DNA of 7,523 bases from NCBI GenBank assembly GCA_031556065.1, contig JAVBTR010000050.1:1-7523 (forward strand). Reading direction: 5' to 3'. Below the pieces are notes generated by a model. It did not search any database. It was not told where the DNA came from and saw only the letters and a list, made by a program, of their open reading frames with translations. A program made the translations under genes and the position numbers. Positions within the stretch are counted from its first letter, which is position 1; each line of letters starts with the position of its first letter. Positions 5,660 to 7,523 of this stretch are shown here, in pieces. The DNA is from JAVBTR01 sp031556065 (GTDB lineage Bacteria > Bacillota > Clostridia > Christensenellales > Aristaeellaceae).

Positions 5660-7129
5660 TTATTTAATCGATACCTTCACCACCACCGGCATACTTGTCT
5701 TAATACCGGGAGCCTTTAGGTGCAGCCCTAAGTTATCTCTTTTCCACTGAGGTTTACCATAGCCCAGCATTTCCACATCCTCTACAATGCCGTGGAAAAC
5801 AGGCAGACGAGAGGCATCCTGTTCCGCCAGGGAACGGATAAGGGCGGTTCCCTCATCCGGCCAATTAAGGAAGGTGGCGTACAAATGAGAGCCGTGTGCT
5901 GTGAAGCGAATATCTTCAGCTGTAAAAATCGTATCCTTGCTATCTGTAAACTGGCCTTCTTCGGTTATGGTCGGGCCTTCGGAAGCTTTTCGCCAAACGG
6001 TTGTAGCATAAATCGCCTCACCATTTACTTTAAGCCATTCACCCATAGCAAGCAGAACCGCCTTATCCTCATCGGAAATGCTTCCATCGGGTTTGGGGCC
6101 CACATTCAAAAGCAGCACACCGTTTTTACTTACAATATCCACCAGATCCCGCACTAGGCTTTCCGGGGATTTGAAGGTATTGTGCTCTGTCCAGCACCAT
6201 GAATTACGGGCGATTGCGGTATCTGTCTGCCAGCGGAAGGGTTGAGCATTGGCAAACTTACCCCGCTCGATATCTACGGTGGCGGTGCCGAATGCAAAAG
6301 CCTCGTGTTTATAGCAGATGGTTACCTCTTCGCCCCATTCCATGGCACGGTTGTAGTAATAGGCTGCAAATTCCATTAAATAAGGCTTAACGGCGCTATG
6401 CTGTATCCACCAATCGAAGTAGAATTGCTTGGGCCGATAGTTGTCTACAATTTCGCAGCAGCGTAGGAGCCAGTCCTCTAAAAACATTTGATCGGGCGCC
6501 GGCTCACTAAATAAATCATGATGATCCTTTTCCGGCATGGCTGGCCAGTAAAAATCCCCCAATACCATGGGATCTTTAATATCACTTTCAAACTCTTTCC
6601 CATGACCCATGAAAAACCAGTGCTCCACCCGATGGGAAGATGCGCCATTTACTAGCCCGTTCTTTTGGAAGGCTTCACCCAGATCAAAAAGCACATCACG
6701 ACAGGGCCCCATTTCATAGGCGTTCCAATGAGAAAGTTCACTGCGATACATTTGGAAACCATCGTGGTGCTCCGCCACCGGCACCACATATTTTGCTCCC
6801 GCCTTTTTAAACAGCTCCGCCCATTCATCGGCATTAAATTTTTCTGCCGTAAACAGGGGAATAAAATCCTTATAGCCAAACGTCGTTTGCTTGCCATAGG
6901 TTTCAACATGGTGTTGATACTCTTGGCTGTCTTTTACATACATATTTCTAGAATACCATTCATTTGAAAAAGCGGGCACCGAGTAAACGCCCCAGTGGAT
7001 AAAAATCCCCAGCTTGCCGTTATACATCCATTGAGGCATTTCACGCCCGGAAAGGGAATTCCAGTTGTCCTTATATTTCCCGTCTCTGATCACCTTTTTG
7101 ATCGTTTGTAAATAAGCATCTCTATCCAC
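5660..7129 (-). CDS. GH29 family alpha-L-fucosidase-like glycoside hydrolase
   Basis: A complete 489-residue protein. GH29 landmarks are present: GKLGIFIHWGVYSVPAFSNEWY (starting at 38), EHHDGFQMYRSELSHWN (120-136), GASSHRVEHWFF (162-173), and D239 in FYFDWWI, the expected position of the retaining nucleophile. E288 in VDIERG is a candidate acid/base, but this residue is poorly conserved in the family. LLLNVGPKPDGS (339-350) closes the catalytic barrel, and residues about 385-489 form the usual C-terminal beta-sandwich. There is no signal peptide, so it should act in the cytoplasm. GTG start at 7129: the codon just upstream in frame is a stop (TAA), and GAGGTGA at 7141-7135 is a good ribosome site. 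It starts 14 bases after the GH8 stop, so the two are cotranscribed. GH29 enzymes remove alpha-L-fucose, some also related sugars such as L-galactose; the natural substrate here is not evident. Confidence 0.93.
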   Translation of the reverse strand: MDRDAYLQTIKKVIRDGKYKDNWNSLSGREMPQWMYNGKLGIFIHWGVYSVPAFSNEWYSRNMYVKDSQEYQHHVETYGKQTTFGYKDFIPLFTAEKFNADEWAELFKKAGAKYVVPVAEHHDGFQMYRSELSHWNAYEMGPCRDVLFDLGEAFQKNGLVNGASSHRVEHWFFMGHGKEFESDIKDPMVLGDFYWPAMPEKDHHDLFSEPAPDQMFLEDWLLRCCEIVDNYRPKQFYFDWWIQHSAVKPYLMEFAAYYYNRAMEWGEEVTICYKHEAFAFGTATVDIERGKFANAQPFRWQTDTAIARNSWCWTEHNTFKSPESLVRDLVDIVSKNGVLLLNVGPKPDGSISDEDKAVLLAMGEWLKVNGEAIYATTVWRKASEGPTITEEGQFTDSKDTIFTAEDIRFTAHGSHLYATFLNWPDEGTALIRSLAEQDASRLPVFHGIVEDVEMLGYGKPQWKRDNLGLHLKAPGIKTSMPVVVKVSIK

Positions 7130-7134
7130 TTAAG

Positions 7135-7141
7135 TCACCTC
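7135..7141 (-). promoter_or_regulatory. Ribosome binding site for the GTG-started GH29 gene
   Basis: The minus strand reads GAGGTGA 5 bases ahead of the GTG at 7129. It sits within the 14-base gap after the GH8 stop codon (7146-7144), so translation of the two genes is probably coupled. Together with the in-frame TAA at 7132-7130 it leaves GTG as the only reasonable start. Confidence 0.75.
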
Positions 7142-7143
7142 GC

Positions 7144-7521
7144 CTAATAAATTCGATATTCGCCCGCAAGCATCAAAAGGCAAAAGAAATAAAGACAATT
7201 ATCATAATACCGACGCTGGCCCTTGCGAAGAGGCGTTTCCCAAAAAATCTTGAGCCAGTAATCGCTATACTTGCCATCCGTGGCAAGGCTGGCAGCAGCG
7301 TTCGTTGCAATGATAGCGGTTGGATGCATGGCCTCTTCTTCAAATGGGATTCCGTTCAAATGATAAGCTCGCAGATCGTTCAAATCTGCCTTTTCCGCAA
7401 AAAAGATTTGGAGATCATCTGCGACCTTGGAAAGCTTTTGATTTTTCCCGAACCAGGCACTGTCCAGCCCTATATTCATAGCTACACGATAGGCATCGGA
7501 ATAATATTCGAATACCTTCCC
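7144..7521 (-). CDS. GH8 family glycoside hydrolase, likely reducing-end xylose-releasing exo-oligoxylanase, C-terminal part
   Basis: The open frame enters from the right edge and ends with TAG at 7146-7144, showing the last 125 residues of a protein whose relatives are about 380-400 residues. An internal ATG at 7479 is not the start: the frame continues upstream with family-like sequence GKVFEYYSDAYRVA. The pattern SDAYRVAMNIGLDSAWFGKN, then HPTAIIATNAAASLATDGK, W-x-TPLRKG and the ending RRYYDNCLYFFCLLMLAGEYRIY match the C-terminal region of GH8 xylan enzymes, especially the Rex type that removes single xylose units from the reducing end of xylo-oligosaccharides. The D in SDAYR lies at about the distance from the C-terminus expected for the GH8 catalytic base (inference). 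Any signal peptide would be outside the window. It is followed 14 bases later by the GH29 gene. Alternatives are a GH8 endo-xylanase or, less likely, another GH8 glucanase. Confidence 0.85.
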   Translation of the reverse strand, partial: GKVFEYYSDAYRVAMNIGLDSAWFGKNQKLSKVADDLQIFFAEKADLNDLRAYHLNGIPFEEEAMHPTAIIATNAAASLATDGKYSDYWLKIFWETPLRKGQRRYYDNCLYFFCLLMLAGEYRIY

Positions 7522-7523
7522 AA

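Noticed and set aside
5792..6157. Plus-strand open frames inside the GH29 gene, including 6199-6390 and 6665-6967
   Set aside because: The GH29 frame is complete and carries all family motifs; these are antisense shadows.
7144..7479. A stand-alone 111-residue protein starting at the ATG at 7479
   Set aside because: The frame continues upstream to the window edge with family-typical sequence, so this ATG is an internal methionine of a larger GH8 protein.
1..7523. Mobile elements, CRISPR arrays, tRNA genes, attachment sites
   Set aside because: I found no tandem spaced repeats, transposase or integrase motifs, terminal inverted repeats or cloverleaf-like sequence; nearly all bases are accounted for by metabolic and transport genes.

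Overview
The window is one contiguous piece of a carbohydrate-utilisation locus, almost certainly from a Bacillota (Firmicutes) bacterium of clostridial or Paenibacillus-like type. The pointers are strong AGGAGG-type ribosome binding sites, GTG/TTG starts, an LplB/YtcP-type sugar importer without its own ATPase, single-component AraC regulation, and genes packed into short operons. Base composition looks even along the window. I see no insertion sequence, tRNA, rRNA, CRISPR array or phage signature, and there is no gene-free stretch over 160 bases.

Layout, left to right. (1) Positions 1-1006, minus strand: N-terminal part of a GH115 alpha-glucuronidase that runs off the left edge. (2) 1091-2662, 2717-3604 and 3617-4546, all minus: an ABC importer made of a secreted solute-binding protein and two permeases. 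Transcription goes permease 1, permease 2, binding protein, then GH115. (3) 4547-4703: a compact divergent control region with a good sigma-A-type promoter on each strand and several inverted repeats. (4) 4704-5591, plus: an AraC-family regulator with a cupin sensor domain. (5) 5592-5659: a hairpin between convergent genes. (6) 5660-7129, minus: a GH29 alpha-L-fucosidase-like enzyme. (7) 7144-7521, minus: the C-terminal part of a GH8 enzyme, best matched to reducing-end xylose-releasing exo-oligoxylanases, running off the right edge.

Taken together (inference), the cell probably imports short, decorated xylan fragments, plausibly glucuronic-acid-bearing xylo-oligosaccharides, and finishes them in the cytoplasm. 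GH115 would remove (methyl)glucuronate, GH29 an L-fucose-like sugar, and GH8 would trim xylose from the reducing end. The AraC protein would sense an internal sugar and control the importer and perhaps its own gene. The GH115 and GH29 N-termini lack signal peptides, which supports intracellular action; the GH8 N-terminus is outside the window.

I find no evidence of an undescribed class of system. The points most worth a second look are the absence of a lipobox in the solute-binding protein, the GH29 gene inside an apparent xylan locus, and the symmetric elements in the divergent promoter region.
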